Under the pieces are notes generated by a model. That model was not told where the DNA came from and did not search any database. It saw only the letters and a program-made list of their open reading frames with translations. A stretch of DNA of 22,164 bases from an uncultured Lachnospiraceae bacterium (GTDB lineage Bacteria > Bacillota > Clostridia > Lachnospirales > Lachnospiraceae), in assembly GCA_934418055.1 (NCBI GenBank), contig CAKRWX010000009.1, forward strand, positions 1 through 22,164, in the 5' to 3' direction. Shown here piece after piece: positions 1 to 8,121 of this stretch. A program made the position numbers and the translations under genes. The stretch's first letter is position 1. Each line of letters begins with the position of its first letter.

Positions 1-808
1 ATTCCGCATCAAACAACTGGTCCCGGATCCCTGCAACGGTCTCGTCATACTCCGCTGCCTGAGTCACATCATGTAATGCCCGTCCGATCTGTTCCCCGTC
101 AATGGCCTGGTAAGCACCAGATAAATACTCCATGATCTTCTGGGAATGGGAAAGCCTGCGGTAGGATGCTGTCAGTTCTTCCTCCTCTCCCTCCTTCAGA
201 CCGGCATTCTCCAGTTCTTCGATCTCATAGCGCAGAAAATCTGCCTCTCTTAACCGGCTCTCCTGATCCTGGTTCATCTCCTCTAACGCCTTTAAGATGC
301 CCTGGTACTGATGGTAGACCACAGAAATCTTCTCTTTCAGCGGATGGGTCTGGGATCTGGCGTAGGCATCCAGGATCTGAAGATGCTTGGATTTGTATAA
401 CAGTGACTGATGTTCATGCTGGCCATGGATATCAATCAGTAAGCTGGTGATCTCTTTCAGACGCCCGGAAGTCACGGTCTCATCATTGATCTTGCTGAGA
501 CTTCTGGTGGGCATGATCTTTTTAGAAATGATTAAGGTTCCGTCCTCCGGCAGATCCACATCCAGTTCTTCCAGACGCTTTCTCTTCGCCGGATCGTCAA
601 CAGAAAAGACTAACTCCACATAGGCATAATCCGCCCCCTGTCGGATCATATCCCTGGAGGTCTTTCCGCCCAGAGCCATATTGACAGATCCGATAATGAT
701 GGATTTACCTGCACCGGTCTCACCGGTTAAAATATTTAAGCCCTCCGAAAAGGACACTTCCGCCTTTTCAATGAGGGCCAGATTCTTTACCTGCAAATTA
801 AGCAGCAT
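1..808 (-). CDS. recN: DNA repair protein RecN, N-terminal part (gene runs off the left edge)
   Basis: SMC-like ATPase that helps recognise and tether DNA double-strand breaks for recombinational repair; cytoplasmic, nucleoid-associated. The first 269 residues are present, against a usual family length of about 550-570. They begin MLLNLQVKNLALIEKAEV and carry the Walker A motif GETGAGKS at residues 29-36, then the RecN signature around MPTRSLSKIND and DIHGQHEHQSLL, followed by the start of the coiled-coil arm. The rest of the coil and the Walker B head lie outside the window. The ATG at 806-808 follows a GGAGGAG ribosome binding site. The gene is last in the asp23-to-recN series but is separated from argR by 238 bp that contain its own promoter and LexA-like boxes, so it is probably induced by DNA damage. 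Identification is secure. Confidence 0.96.
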   Translation of the reverse strand, partial: MLLNLQVKNLALIEKAEVSFSEGLNILTGETGAGKSIIIGSVNMALGGKTSRDMIRQGADYAYVELVFSVDDPAKRKRLEELDVDLPEDGTLIISKKIMPTRSLSKINDETVTSGRLKEITSLLIDIHGQHEHQSLLYKSKHLQILDAYARSQTHPLKEKISVVYHQYQGILKALEEMNQDQESRLREADFLRYEIEELENAGLKEGEEEELTASYRRLSHSQKIMEYLSGAYQAIDGEQIGRALHDVTQAAEYDETVAGIRDQLFDAE

Positions 809-915
809 ACTTGCTCCTCCATATTCGATGTCTGGTTTTTGTCATCAATCTGCCAGTAACGATGAACATCAAAAATAGACGTCAAAAACAGCTACCGACC
901 TTTTTCTCTATCGAT

Positions 916-944
916 AGTATAGCACAAACCTTATCATATGTAAA
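916..944 (-). promoter_or_regulatory. Sigma-A type promoter of recN
   Basis: On the minus strand a TTTACA -35 box (939-944) and a TATACT -10 box (916-921) are separated by exactly 17 bp, with TGC just before the -10. It lies 108 bp upstream of the recN start codon. The -35 box overlaps the upstream LexA-like site. Confidence 0.75.
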
Positions 945-954
945 CATATGTTCG
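941..954 (-). promoter_or_regulatory. LexA (SOS) box 1 upstream of recN
   Basis: The minus strand reads CGAACATATGTTTA. This matches 13 of 14 positions of the Bacillus-type SOS box CGAACRNRYGTTYG. It overlaps the -35 hexamer of the recN promoter, where a bound repressor would block RNA polymerase. Confidence 0.72.
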
Positions 955-963
955 AATATAAAG

Positions 964-977
964 TGAACATTTGTTTG
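964..977 (+). promoter_or_regulatory. Possible second LexA (SOS) box upstream of recN
   Basis: TGAACATTTGTTTG matches about 12 of 14 positions of the Firmicutes SOS box. Its centre is 23 bp from that of the first box, about two helical turns, so both sites would face the same side of the DNA. It is a weaker match than box 1. Confidence 0.5.
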
Positions 978-1046
978 TATTTTTCTGCGACCAGCCGTGA
1001 ATTCTTCACCACTGTATCCAGAAAAGCACTTTCATTCTAATTTTCA

Positions 1047-1496
1047 TCAGCCTGCGATCAGTTTCCGCAGTTTATCCATCACCAGGATCGTATCGTCCAC
1101 GCTCCGTACCGCACACATAATGGTATCATCTCCCGCGATACAGCCTACGATCTCATGGAAATGAATGGCGTCCAGCGCCGCGGCAACTGCCATGGCCATA
1201 CCGGACACGGTCTTGATCACCAGGATATTCTGGGCCATATCCATAGAAAGAAAACCATCTCTCAAAATGCGGATATATTTGTCGCTTAACCCCTCCTGGC
1301 TCTGGAACACCACATACCGTTGCTTTCCGCTCTCCGCCTGGACCTTGGACAGCTTCAGCTCCCGGATATCCCTGGACACAGTCGCCTGGGTAACCTGGTA
1401 ACCGGCTTTGGTTAAGTACTCCGCCAATTCTTCCTGTGTCTCGATCTCATATTTTCCAATCAGTTCTACGATCTTGGCATGTCTGTCTACCTTCAC
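1047..1496 (-). CDS. argR: Arginine repressor ArgR/AhrC
   Basis: Arginine-dependent transcription regulator of arginine biosynthesis and catabolism; acts as a hexamer in the cytoplasm. At 149 residues it has normal family length. The N-terminal winged helix includes ATVSRDIRELKL at about residues 39-50. The C-terminal oligomerisation and arginine-binding domain (about 75-149) contains CIAGDDTIMCAVRS. Translation starts at a GTG (1494-1496) behind an AAAGGGGG ribosome binding site that overlaps the end of nadK; only 12 bp separate the two genes. Gene order tlyA-nadK-argR-recN is typical of Clostridia. The distant argH fragment at the right edge is a plausible target pathway gene, but its promoter is outside the window. 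Confidence 0.96.
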   Translation of the reverse strand: MKVDRHAKIVELIGKYEIETQEELAEYLTKAGYQVTQATVSRDIRELKLSKVQAESGKQRYVVFQSQEGLSDKYIRILRDGFLSMDMAQNILVIKTVSGMAMAVAAALDAIHFHEIVGCIAGDDTIMCAVRSVDDTILVMDKLRKLIAG

Positions 1497-1508
1497 GTTT
1501 TACCCCCT

Positions 1509-2372
1509 TTAAATTCCTGCCAGCTTACTGCGCAGGTTATCAAGGAATGAACCCGCATTCAGCTTCACCAATATGGTTTCTATTTCTGACCGCTCCACTA
1601 AGATCCGGTCGCCAACCTCCAGCGTCACATAGGAATCACCGTCAAATACCGCCGACTGTCCGTCCTGCACATGGCCCATGACCTCGATCTCGATCTGGTC
1701 CTCCGAGGACAGCACCACACTTCTTCCATTCAGCGAATGGGCGGAAACCGGCGTCAGAATGGTCATCCGGGCGGTAGGCTCCACAATGGGGCCTCCTGCG
1801 GATAAATTATACCCGGTAGATCCCGTAGGCGTTCCCACGATCACCCCGTCCGCATGATACTGGATCAGAAATTCCCCATTGACCCGGATATTTAAACGTA
1901 AGAGGCGCAGCATCTCCCGTCTTGCCACAACGATCTCATTTAACGCCAGTTCTTTGGCTATGAATGTTCCATTTCTCACAACCGTGCCCTGCAGCATCAT
2001 CCGGTGTTCCAGCTGGAACTGTCCATGGATCAGCTCCTCTAACCTCGGAATGATCTCTTCCTGGCCGCTTACCTGGGTCAGATATCCTAAGGTTCCCATA
2101 TTGATGCCAAGCATGGGAATCTTCCGTCCCGCTAAGTCTCTGGCCGCCTGGATCAGGGTTCCATCGCCGCCCAGGGTGATCACGCACTCCACATCCTCCG
2201 GAACCATGCTGGAATCTGTGTAACGATAACCGGTGTGGTCGCCTGCGGATTTCTCCATTTTCTCCGGCATGTCGCAGACACAGCCCCGGCTTTCCAGGTA
2301 CTGGCTGATCTTCTCCGCCATCTCCACGGCTCCGCTTTTATACGGATTCAGAATAATATAAAAATGTTTCAT
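1509..2372 (-). CDS. nadK: NAD kinase
   Basis: Phosphorylates NAD+ to NADP+ using ATP or polyphosphate; cytosolic. The protein of 287 residues contains the kinase motif GGDGT at 68-72, the NE pair at 145-146 and the glycine-rich motif ADGVIVGTPTGSTGYNLS at about 174-191, all diagnostic of the PpnK/NadK family. The frame can be opened one codon earlier at a TTG (2373-2375). That codon is only 2 nt from the GGAG ribosome binding site, whereas the ATG at 2370-2372 has a better 5-nt spacing, so I chose the ATG. It starts 8 bp after the tlyA stop and ends 12 bp before argR, consistent with one transcript. Confidence 0.95.
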   Translation of the reverse strand: MKHFYIILNPYKSGAVEMAEKISQYLESRGCVCDMPEKMEKSAGDHTGYRYTDSSMVPEDVECVITLGGDGTLIQAARDLAGRKIPMLGINMGTLGYLTQVSGQEEIIPRLEELIHGQFQLEHRMMLQGTVVRNGTFIAKELALNEIVVARREMLRLLRLNIRVNGEFLIQYHADGVIVGTPTGSTGYNLSAGGPIVEPTARMTILTPVSAHSLNGRSVVLSSEDQIEIEVMGHVQDGQSAVFDGDSYVTLEVGDRILVERSEIETILVKLNAGSFLDNLRSKLAGI

Positions 2373-2380
2373 CAAAACTC

Positions 2381-3184
2381 CTATAACGTATTATGAGCCT
2401 CATCCACGATCGCCTTTGGATCGATCTCCGCGCCTTCCACATCTGCCTGTTCTGGATGGTTCTGCAGATACAGCAGATACTCAATATTGCCCTCCGGTCC
2501 TTTGATTGGAGAGAATTCCAGGTTCAGAATACCAAATCCAATGCTCTTTGCAAATGCGATCACTGCCTCGATTACCTCTAAATGGGTACTCTTCTCCCGG
2601 ACAACGCCTTTTTTGCCAACCTTTTCTCTTCCTGCCTCAAACTGCGGTTTGATCAGACACACGATCTGTCCGTCATCCGTCAGAAGTTCCCTCACCGGCC
2701 CTAAAACCTTAGTCAGGGAAATGAAAGACACATCAATGGACGCAAACTGGATCCGGTCCGGAATATCCTCCGGCGTCACGTAGCGGATGTTGGTCTTTTC
2801 CATACAGACCACCCGCTCGTCATTACGTAACTTCCAAGCCAGCTGGCCGTGTCCCACATCCACAGAATACACCTTCACTGCGCCGTTCTGCAGCATGCAG
2901 TCGGTAAATCCGCCTGTGGAAGCGCCTACGTCCATGCAGATCTTGCCATTTAACGTTACCCCAAAATGGGTCATGGCTTTCTCCAGTTTTAAACCGCCGC
3001 GGCTCACATAAGCCAGGGTATGGCCACGAACTTCTACAGATACCGTATCCTCAAACATGGTTCCGGCCTTGTCTTCCTTCTGGCCGTCCACATACACGAT
3101 TCCGGACATGATAATGGCCTTCGCCTTCTCTCTGGACTCCGCCAGATTCCGGTTTACTAAAAGTACATCCAGTCTTTCTTTCAT
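2381..3184 (-). CDS. tlyA: TlyA family rRNA 2'-O-methyltransferase (hemolysin A-like)
   Basis: S-adenosylmethionine-dependent ribose 2'-O-methyltransferase family. Characterised members modify 16S and/or 23S rRNA and affect capreomycin sensitivity; the older name hemolysin is probably misleading. The 267-residue protein has an N-terminal S4 RNA-binding domain (about 1-60, RLDVLLVNRNLAESREKAKA) and an FtsJ-like Rossmann domain with the SAM-binding motif MDVGASTGGFTDCML at about 84-98. Likely catalytic-tetrad residues are K66 in SRGGLKL, D151 in IDVSF and K179 in IKPQFE. Its ATG overlaps the dxs stop as ATGA, indicating translational coupling. Substrate specificity here is inferred from the family only. 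Confidence 0.93.
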   Translation of the reverse strand: MKERLDVLLVNRNLAESREKAKAIIMSGIVYVDGQKEDKAGTMFEDTVSVEVRGHTLAYVSRGGLKLEKAMTHFGVTLNGKICMDVGASTGGFTDCMLQNGAVKVYSVDVGHGQLAWKLRNDERVVCMEKTNIRYVTPEDIPDRIQFASIDVSFISLTKVLGPVRELLTDDGQIVCLIKPQFEAGREKVGKKGVVREKSTHLEVIEAVIAFAKSIGFGILNLEFSPIKGPEGNIEYLLYLQNHPEQADVEGAEIDPKAIVDEAHNTL

Positions 3185-5043
3185 CCTTTTAAGAACCCTT
3201 CCTTCCGCATCCTGCGGATAATCGAATCACTGTCGATTCCAAGCGCTTCCCTCAAAAGGGAGACATTGCCATGCTCCACATAAGCATCCGGCAGCGCGAT
3301 ATTTAACACCCGGACATTCGGGTAATGCTTGTGTACATAAGAAGTGACCTGAAGGCCAAAACCGCCCTGAAGGACATTCTCCTCCAGCGTCACGATACAA
3401 TCATGGGTCGCCGCTAAGCGGTCCACTAATTTCACATCAATAGGCTTGATAAACCGTCCATTGGCAAGGGTCAGGTCATATCCCTCTTCCTTTAACTTGT
3501 CCCGGATATGTTCCGCTGTGCTGACCATGCTTCCAACCGCCAGCAGGGCAATGCCTTCGCCCTCAGAGATCAGTTCTCCCCTGCGGAATTCCACCGGAGC
3601 CTGATACTCTTCCAGTCCCTGGTAGCTCTCTCCTCTCGGATAACGGATGGCGATAGGCCCTGGATACTGGAAGGCAAACTCCAGTTCCTGTTCCAGTTCC
3701 CAGCGGTTCTTTGGTGCCAGCACTGCCATATTCGGAATACAGGTCAAATAAGACAGATCGAAAATGCCCTGATGGGTCTCCCCGTCACTGCCAACCAGCC
3801 CGGCTCTATCCACCGCAAATACCACCGGAAGATTCTGGATACACACATCATGGAGTACCTGGTCAAAGCCTCTCTGTAGAAAAGAAGAATAAACTGCAAC
3901 CACCGGTCTCATGCCAGCCGCCGCCATACCAGCCGCGCTGGTGACTGCATGCTGCTCCGCGATTCCCACATCAAAGAAACGGTCTGGAAATTCCTTCTTA
4001 AACCGAGTCAGACCCGTGCCATCTGGCATGGCCGCTGTAATCGCTACGATCCGCTTATCTTTACCCGCCAGCTCCACTAATTTCTTAGAAAAAATATCCG
4101 TATAACTTGGCGCAGTCTTCGCCTTCTTCGGCTTTCCTGTAGTAATATCAAATGGATTCACCCCATGGAACGCAGAAGGATTCTTCTCCGCCGGGGCGTA
4201 TCCCTTTCCTTTCTTCGTCAGCACATGGACTAACACTGCATGATCCAGCCGCTTTGCCTCATTTAATACACGAGAAAGCTGTTTCACATCGTGTCCATCC
4301 ACCGGACCTAAATACGTGATCCCCATGTCTTCAAACAGCATTCCTGGAATCAGAAGCTGCTTTAAGCCCTGCTTTAACATGCTGATCCGGCGGATCATCC
4401 GCGGACCTGCCACCGGAATCTTCTCCAACAGATCGGTAATCTGGCGTTTCAGATCATTATATCCGGCTCCAGTACGGATTCCGCTTAAATATTTGGACAT
4501 GCCGCCTACATTTTCAGAAATGGACATGTTGTTGTCATTTAATATAATAATGAAATTCTTATTGATCCTGGCTGCATTATTCAACGCCTCATAGGCCATA
4601 CCGCCAGTCAGGGCTCCATCGCCAATAATGGAAATCACATGGTAATCCTCACCCCGCAGATCCCGTCCAAGGGCCATGCCAAGCCCTGCGGAAATGGAAG
4701 TTGAACTATGTCCGGTATTAAAACTGTCACAGGGACTTTCTGCCCGCTTCGGAAAGCCGCTGATGCCGCCAAATTGTCTTAAATCATCAAAATCTTTTCT
4801 TCCGCTGAGAATCTTGTGGGTGTACGCCTGATGTCCCACATCCCAGATCACCTTGTCCTCCGGCAGATCAAAAGTCCGGTAAATCGCCATAGTCAGCTCT
4901 ACCACGCCTAAATTGGACGCCAGATGGCCTCCTGTGGCGCTGATCTTCTCGATCAGAAACTGCCGGATCTCCTGGCCAAGCACATCCAGATCTTCCCAGC
5001 TAAGGGCCTTGATATCTTTCGGCCCATTTATCTTTTCTAACAT
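3181..5043 (-). CDS. dxs: 1-deoxy-D-xylulose-5-phosphate synthase
   Basis: First enzyme of the methylerythritol phosphate pathway: condenses pyruvate and glyceraldehyde 3-phosphate to DXP, which also feeds thiamine and pyridoxal synthesis in many bacteria. The 620-residue protein shows DVGHQAYTHKILSGR (about 68-82), the thiamine diphosphate motif from GDG (141-143) to NDNN (169-172), and the conserved catalytic glutamate E363 in DVGIAEQHAV. The C-terminal transketolase domain follows. The length is normal. The ATG at 5041-5043 follows an AGAGGT ribosome binding site. A 57-bp gap containing a perfect hairpin separates it from ispA, and its stop overlaps tlyA. Confidence 0.97.
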   Translation of the reverse strand: MLEKINGPKDIKALSWEDLDVLGQEIRQFLIEKISATGGHLASNLGVVELTMAIYRTFDLPEDKVIWDVGHQAYTHKILSGRKDFDDLRQFGGISGFPKRAESPCDSFNTGHSSTSISAGLGMALGRDLRGEDYHVISIIGDGALTGGMAYEALNNAARINKNFIIILNDNNMSISENVGGMSKYLSGIRTGAGYNDLKRQITDLLEKIPVAGPRMIRRISMLKQGLKQLLIPGMLFEDMGITYLGPVDGHDVKQLSRVLNEAKRLDHAVLVHVLTKKGKGYAPAEKNPSAFHGVNPFDITTGKPKKAKTAPSYTDIFSKKLVELAGKDKRIVAITAAMPDGTGLTRFKKEFPDRFFDVGIAEQHAVTSAAGMAAAGMRPVVAVYSSFLQRGFDQVLHDVCIQNLPVVFAVDRAGLVGSDGETHQGIFDLSYLTCIPNMAVLAPKNRWELEQELEFAFQYPGPIAIRYPRGESYQGLEEYQAPVEFRRGELISEGEGIALLAVGSMVSTAEHIRDKLKEEGYDLTLANGRFIKPIDVKLVDRLAATHDCIVTLEENVLQGGFGLQVTSYVHKHYPNVRVLNIALPDAYVEHGNVSLLREALGIDSDSIIRRMRKEGFLKG

Positions 5044-5062
5044 ATTGACCTCTTATTGTATC

Positions 5063-5092
5063 TGTTTGGCAGGTTTGCAGACCTGCCAAACA
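5063..5092 (-). repeat. Perfect inverted repeat (12-bp stem, 6-nt loop) between ispA and dxs
   Basis: The arms TGTTTGGCAGGT (5063-5074) and ACCTGCCAAACA (5081-5092) are perfectly complementary around a TTGCAG/CTGCAA loop. In the transcript the hairpin lies 8 nt downstream of the ispA stop and 19 nt upstream of the dxs start. No U-run follows, so it is not a normal terminator. It may tune RNA stability or partial attenuation between the two genes, or be a protein-binding palindrome. Confidence 0.7.
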
Positions 5093-5100
5093 TTGATCTC

Positions 5101-5991
5101 CTATTTTTGTCTGGTCACCAGCTTTAAAATCAGCTGGTGCAGAAATTCATGGTCTCCCGGAAGCTGCTCCAGATCCTTCACCGCCTCTTCCGACAGACGC
5201 TCTACGTCCTCTTTCGCCTTCTCCATGCCGTAAAGAGAAACATAGGTCGTTTTATGATTTTTCTCATCACTGAGCACCGGCTTGCCAAGCAGCGCCTGGT
5301 CACCCACCAGGTCCAGAATGTCGTCCTGGATCTGGAACGCCTTGCCCACGCAGGCCGCCATGTGTTCCACGGTCTGTAACTGCGCCTCATCCGCACCGCC
5401 AAGGAGCGCGCCGATCATCATTGGAGCCTCTAATAAAGCTCCGGTCTTTAACCGGTAAATGAATTCCAGCTGGTCCGCGCTCAAAGGACCGCCAGTCAAC
5501 TCCACATCCGCAGACTGACCGCCGATCATGCCAAAAATACCGGATTTAGACGCTAACAGTCGGATGCACCGTCCCACGATCTTCGCATTATCCGTCAGAT
5601 CCAGGGCTTTGGCCGCCGTCTCAAAGGCATAGCCATATAAAGCATCGCCTGCTAACACTGCCATGTCCTCGCCATACTCCGCCCAGGTGGTCGGAAGTCC
5701 CCGGCGCAGACGGTCATTGTCCATGCATGGCAGATCATCGTGGACCAGAGAAAACGTATGGATCATCTCGATGGCCGCCATAAACGGCTCTTCTTCCTTT
5801 CCCTGGCCGCCAAACATCCGGTACACTTCTCTTAAAAATAATGGACGCAGACGCTTGCCACCTGCTTTCATACTGTAATTCATCGCTTCCAGAACGGTCT
5901 TCTGATGGCCTTCTTCCTCCGGCAGATATTGCTCCACCGTCTTCCAGACTTCCTCTGTATATTGTTTTAAAACCTCGTTAAAATTCTCCAT
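5101..5991 (-). CDS. ispA: Polyprenyl synthetase, farnesyl diphosphate synthase type
   Basis: Condenses isopentenyl diphosphate with dimethylallyl or geranyl diphosphate to give C15 farnesyl diphosphate; cytosolic, supplying undecaprenyl and quinone-type lipid synthesis. Of 296 residues, the first aspartate-rich motif is DDLPCMDND (85-93) and the second is DDILD (223-227). GGKRLRP (44-50) and LKTGALLEAP (181-190) are also typical. The bacterial short-chain type is supported by the DDxxxxD spacing. The ATG lies inside the end of xseB with a 14-bp overlap and has a GGAGG ribosome binding site. Exact product chain length cannot be read from sequence alone; farnesyl is the usual product at this locus. 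Confidence 0.94.
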   Translation of the reverse strand: MENFNEVLKQYTEEVWKTVEQYLPEEEGHQKTVLEAMNYSMKAGGKRLRPLFLREVYRMFGGQGKEEEPFMAAIEMIHTFSLVHDDLPCMDNDRLRRGLPTTWAEYGEDMAVLAGDALYGYAFETAAKALDLTDNAKIVGRCIRLLASKSGIFGMIGGQSADVELTGGPLSADQLEFIYRLKTGALLEAPMMIGALLGGADEAQLQTVEHMAACVGKAFQIQDDILDLVGDQALLGKPVLSDEKNHKTTYVSLYGMEKAKEDVERLSEEAVKDLEQLPGDHEFLHQLILKLVTRQK

Positions 5992-6199
5992 CCTGGCTTT
6001 CCTCCGCCAATACCTGTATCTTTTTCTCCACCCGGTCGATCTTATCGTTGCAGCTTTTTACCATCTTCATACCTAACTCATAATTGGCAAATGTCTCCTC
6101 CAACGAGCTGTCCCGGTCTTCCATTTTTTCTATGATCATCTCAAGGGCCTCTAAGGTCTCCTCGATGGACATGTCCTGATTTGTCTTAGTTTCCGCCAT
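5978..6199 (-). CDS. xseB: Exodeoxyribonuclease VII small subunit
   Basis: Small helical subunit that binds in several copies to XseA to form exonuclease VII, which degrades single-stranded DNA in both directions. At 73 residues it has typical length, with the family pattern SIEETLEALEMIIEKMED and SLEETFANYELGMKMVK. The ATG has a GGAGGA ribosome binding site and overlaps the xseA stop by 14 bp. The 3' end also overlaps ispA by 14 bp, so the three genes are translationally coupled. Confidence 0.94.
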   Translation of the reverse strand: MAETKTNQDMSIEETLEALEMIIEKMEDRDSSLEETFANYELGMKMVKSCNDKIDRVEKKIQVLAEESQDGEF

Positions 6200-7433
6200 A
6201 CTGTTCCTCCTCCAGTTCTCGGTTACCCGGTTCCAAATCCTCGACCTCTAAAATTCTGGTCTCCACCCGGCCATCTGCCAGACGGACACTTAAAATCTCT
6301 TCTTTCTGGAGTTTCTTCACGGAAGCCACCGGCTTTCCGTCTTTATCGGTGACGAACCCGAAACCACGGCTTAACCGCTCCAATGGGGACATGCCATGAA
6401 GCCGTCCTGCCAGCAGCGCCAGCCGGTGTTTCCGGTCGGTTAATTTCTCTTCTAAGCTTCGCTCCATCTGATCCTGGATCTGGACCAGCCGCTGACGGTG
6501 GTCATTTAAGATCCGTTCCGGATGATGCAGCTTTAATTTCATCTGATACTGCTCCACCTGGGCTTTTTTCCGCTCCAGGTTCCGCTCCATGCCGCGCATC
6601 AAAGCCTCCCGAAGCACTTCCAAGCGGTTTTCGAACTGCCTGTAGTCGAATACTGCCAGTTCCGCGGCTGCTGATGGCGTCGGTGCCCGCAGATCCGCCA
6701 CATAGTCCGCAATGGTCACATCTGTCTCATGGCCCACCGCGGAAATCACCGGCGTCTCACACTCAAAAATCGCCCTGGCGACGATCTCCTCATTAAACGC
6801 CCACAGATCTTCCATGGAACCGCCGCCTCTTCCCACGATCAGCACATCCAATCCTAAGGCATCCAGGGTACGGATACCATTGACAATGCTGAACTTGGCA
6901 TCCTGTCCCTGCACCAGGGTCGGATACAGAATCAGCTGGACATAAGGATTCCGTCTCGCTGCAATGTTCATGATATCGTGGATCGCCGCTCCGGTGCTTG
7001 CCGTCACGATTCCGATGGTCTTTGCGTATTTCGGAATCGGCTTTTTATACTCTGCAGCGAACATTCCCATCTCTTCCAGTTCATCCCGCAGCCTCTGGAA
7101 ACGTTCAAATAAGTCTCCCACGCCGTCCCGCTTAATCTCTCTGGCATACAGCTGGTACTTGCCGTCCCGCTCGTAGATATCGATGGAACCGGTCACCACC
7201 ACCTGCTGCCCTTCCTGTAATTGAAAAGCGAGACCTTTCCTTTGACCGGCGAACATCACCGCGGATAAGGTCCCTGATTTATCTTTTAATGTAAAATAAA
7301 TGTGTCCAGAGGTGTGGTACTTACAGTTGGACACCTCTCCCCTGACGCTGATGCGGTTCAGAAGAAAATCCTGGACAAACAGGTTCTTAATGTAAGAATT
7401 TACCTGTGCAACGGAATAAATACTTCCAGCCAT
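6186..7433 (-). CDS. xseA: Exodeoxyribonuclease VII large subunit
   Basis: Catalytic subunit of exonuclease VII, which processes single-stranded DNA in repair. The 415-residue protein has an N-terminal OB-fold (about 5-105, with SVRGEVSNCKYHTSGHIYFT) and the nuclease domain. Conserved segments are GIVTASTGAAIHDI (141-154), GRGGGSMEDLWAFN (201-214), SAVGHETD (231-238) and DLRAPTPSAAAE (247-258). A helical, charged C-terminal part follows, where XseB copies bind. The length is a little short of the E. coli enzyme but normal for Firmicutes. The ATG at 7431-7433 follows a GGAG. It lies 55 bp downstream of nusB. folD, which sits between nusB and xseA in Bacillus, is absent here. Confidence 0.96.
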   Translation of the reverse strand: MAGSIYSVAQVNSYIKNLFVQDFLLNRISVRGEVSNCKYHTSGHIYFTLKDKSGTLSAVMFAGQRKGLAFQLQEGQQVVVTGSIDIYERDGKYQLYAREIKRDGVGDLFERFQRLRDELEEMGMFAAEYKKPIPKYAKTIGIVTASTGAAIHDIMNIAARRNPYVQLILYPTLVQGQDAKFSIVNGIRTLDALGLDVLIVGRGGGSMEDLWAFNEEIVARAIFECETPVISAVGHETDVTIADYVADLRAPTPSAAAELAVFDYRQFENRLEVLREALMRGMERNLERKKAQVEQYQMKLKLHHPERILNDHRQRLVQIQDQMERSLEEKLTDRKHRLALLAGRLHGMSPLERLSRGFGFVTDKDGKPVASVKKLQKEEILSVRLADGRVETRILEVEDLEPGNRELEEEQYGGN

Positions 7434-7488
7434 AATTATACTCCAAGCAGGTCACCGCACCAAATGCGCGGATCTGCTGAATGTTTTC

Positions 7489-7932
7489 TTATGCTACTAA
7501 TTTTGCCAGCACACCGTTGATAAATGCCGGTGATTCGTCTCTGCCGAACTTTTTCGCCAGTTCTACTGCCTCGTTGATGGCAACTTTCTCCGGAATCTCC
7601 TCGTCATACTGCATCTCATAAACGGCAAGACGCAGAATGGTCAGTTCCACTTTACCCATACGTCTGGTCTTCCAGCCTTCAGCTACCTGGTTGATCTTCT
7701 CATCGATCTCCGGCAGTTTTTCTAAGATCTTCTTTACTTTCTCTGTTACCACTGCCTGATCTGCCTCGGAGAGATTGGAATCGTGGAGGATCGTTGTTCC
7801 TTCCGGTGTTACATCATCTTCCACTGGCGCTCCAAAATAGCGCTCAATCTGCTCATCCATCTCCTCCACCGGATAAAAATCAGCGCGGAATAACACCTTA
7901 AAACTATGCTCGCGCAGTTCTCTTCTGGTCAT
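7489..7932 (-). CDS. nusB: Transcription antitermination factor NusB
   Basis: RNA-binding all-helical protein that joins NusE (S10) in the rRNA antitermination complex. The 147-residue protein begins MTRRELREHSFKVLFRADF, as the family does. It ends with the typical VAINEAVELAKKFG and PAFINGVLAKL segment. An insertion-like acidic stretch near residues 36-50 is common in Lachnospiraceae-type proteins. The start has a strong AGGAGGAT ribosome binding site. It lies downstream of the asp23 terminator, so it needs its own promoter or read-through; I could not find a convincing promoter between 7933 and 8080. Confidence 0.95.
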   Translation of the reverse strand: MTRRELREHSFKVLFRADFYPVEEMDEQIERYFGAPVEDDVTPEGTTILHDSNLSEADQAVVTEKVKKILEKLPEIDEKINQVAEGWKTRRMGKVELTILRLAVYEMQYDEEIPEKVAINEAVELAKKFGRDESPAFINGVLAKLVA

Positions 7933-8080
7933 ATCTTCGTATCCTCCTAAATCGATTCTTCTGTTTGCTTCTCTCGTAACTGTTCCATACCTTCACAGTT
8001 GCTTTCACTTTTATTTTATCAGCGCCTTATTTTCCCACAGGATCTGTCGCTGACAGTTTCTGTGGATGCATAGAAACGCC
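7933..8080. other. Gap between the asp23 terminator and nusB
   Basis: No gene is visible. A 6-bp inverted repeat (AACTGT/ACAGTT, about 7978-8000) and an AT-rich stretch with TAAAAT-like sequences near 8018 could be part of a nusB promoter. No -35/-10 pair with good spacing stands out. Confidence 0.35.
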
Positions 8081-8108
8081 AAAAACACAGCCGCATATAG
8101 CGGCTGCG
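8081..8108 (-). terminator. Rho-independent terminator after asp23
   Basis: On the minus strand CGCAGCCGC and GCGGCTGTG form a 9-bp stem (one G-U pair) around a 5-nt TATAT loop, followed directly by five T residues (8081-8085). It begins 13 bp after the asp23 stop, separating asp23 from nusB. Confidence 0.85.
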
Positions 8109-8121
8109 TCTGAAGTCAGTC

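Noticed and set aside
1165..1401. Open frames on the opposite strand of argR, recN, nadK, dxs and other genes
   Set aside because: They mirror strongly supported genes, lack ribosome binding sites and resemble no family.
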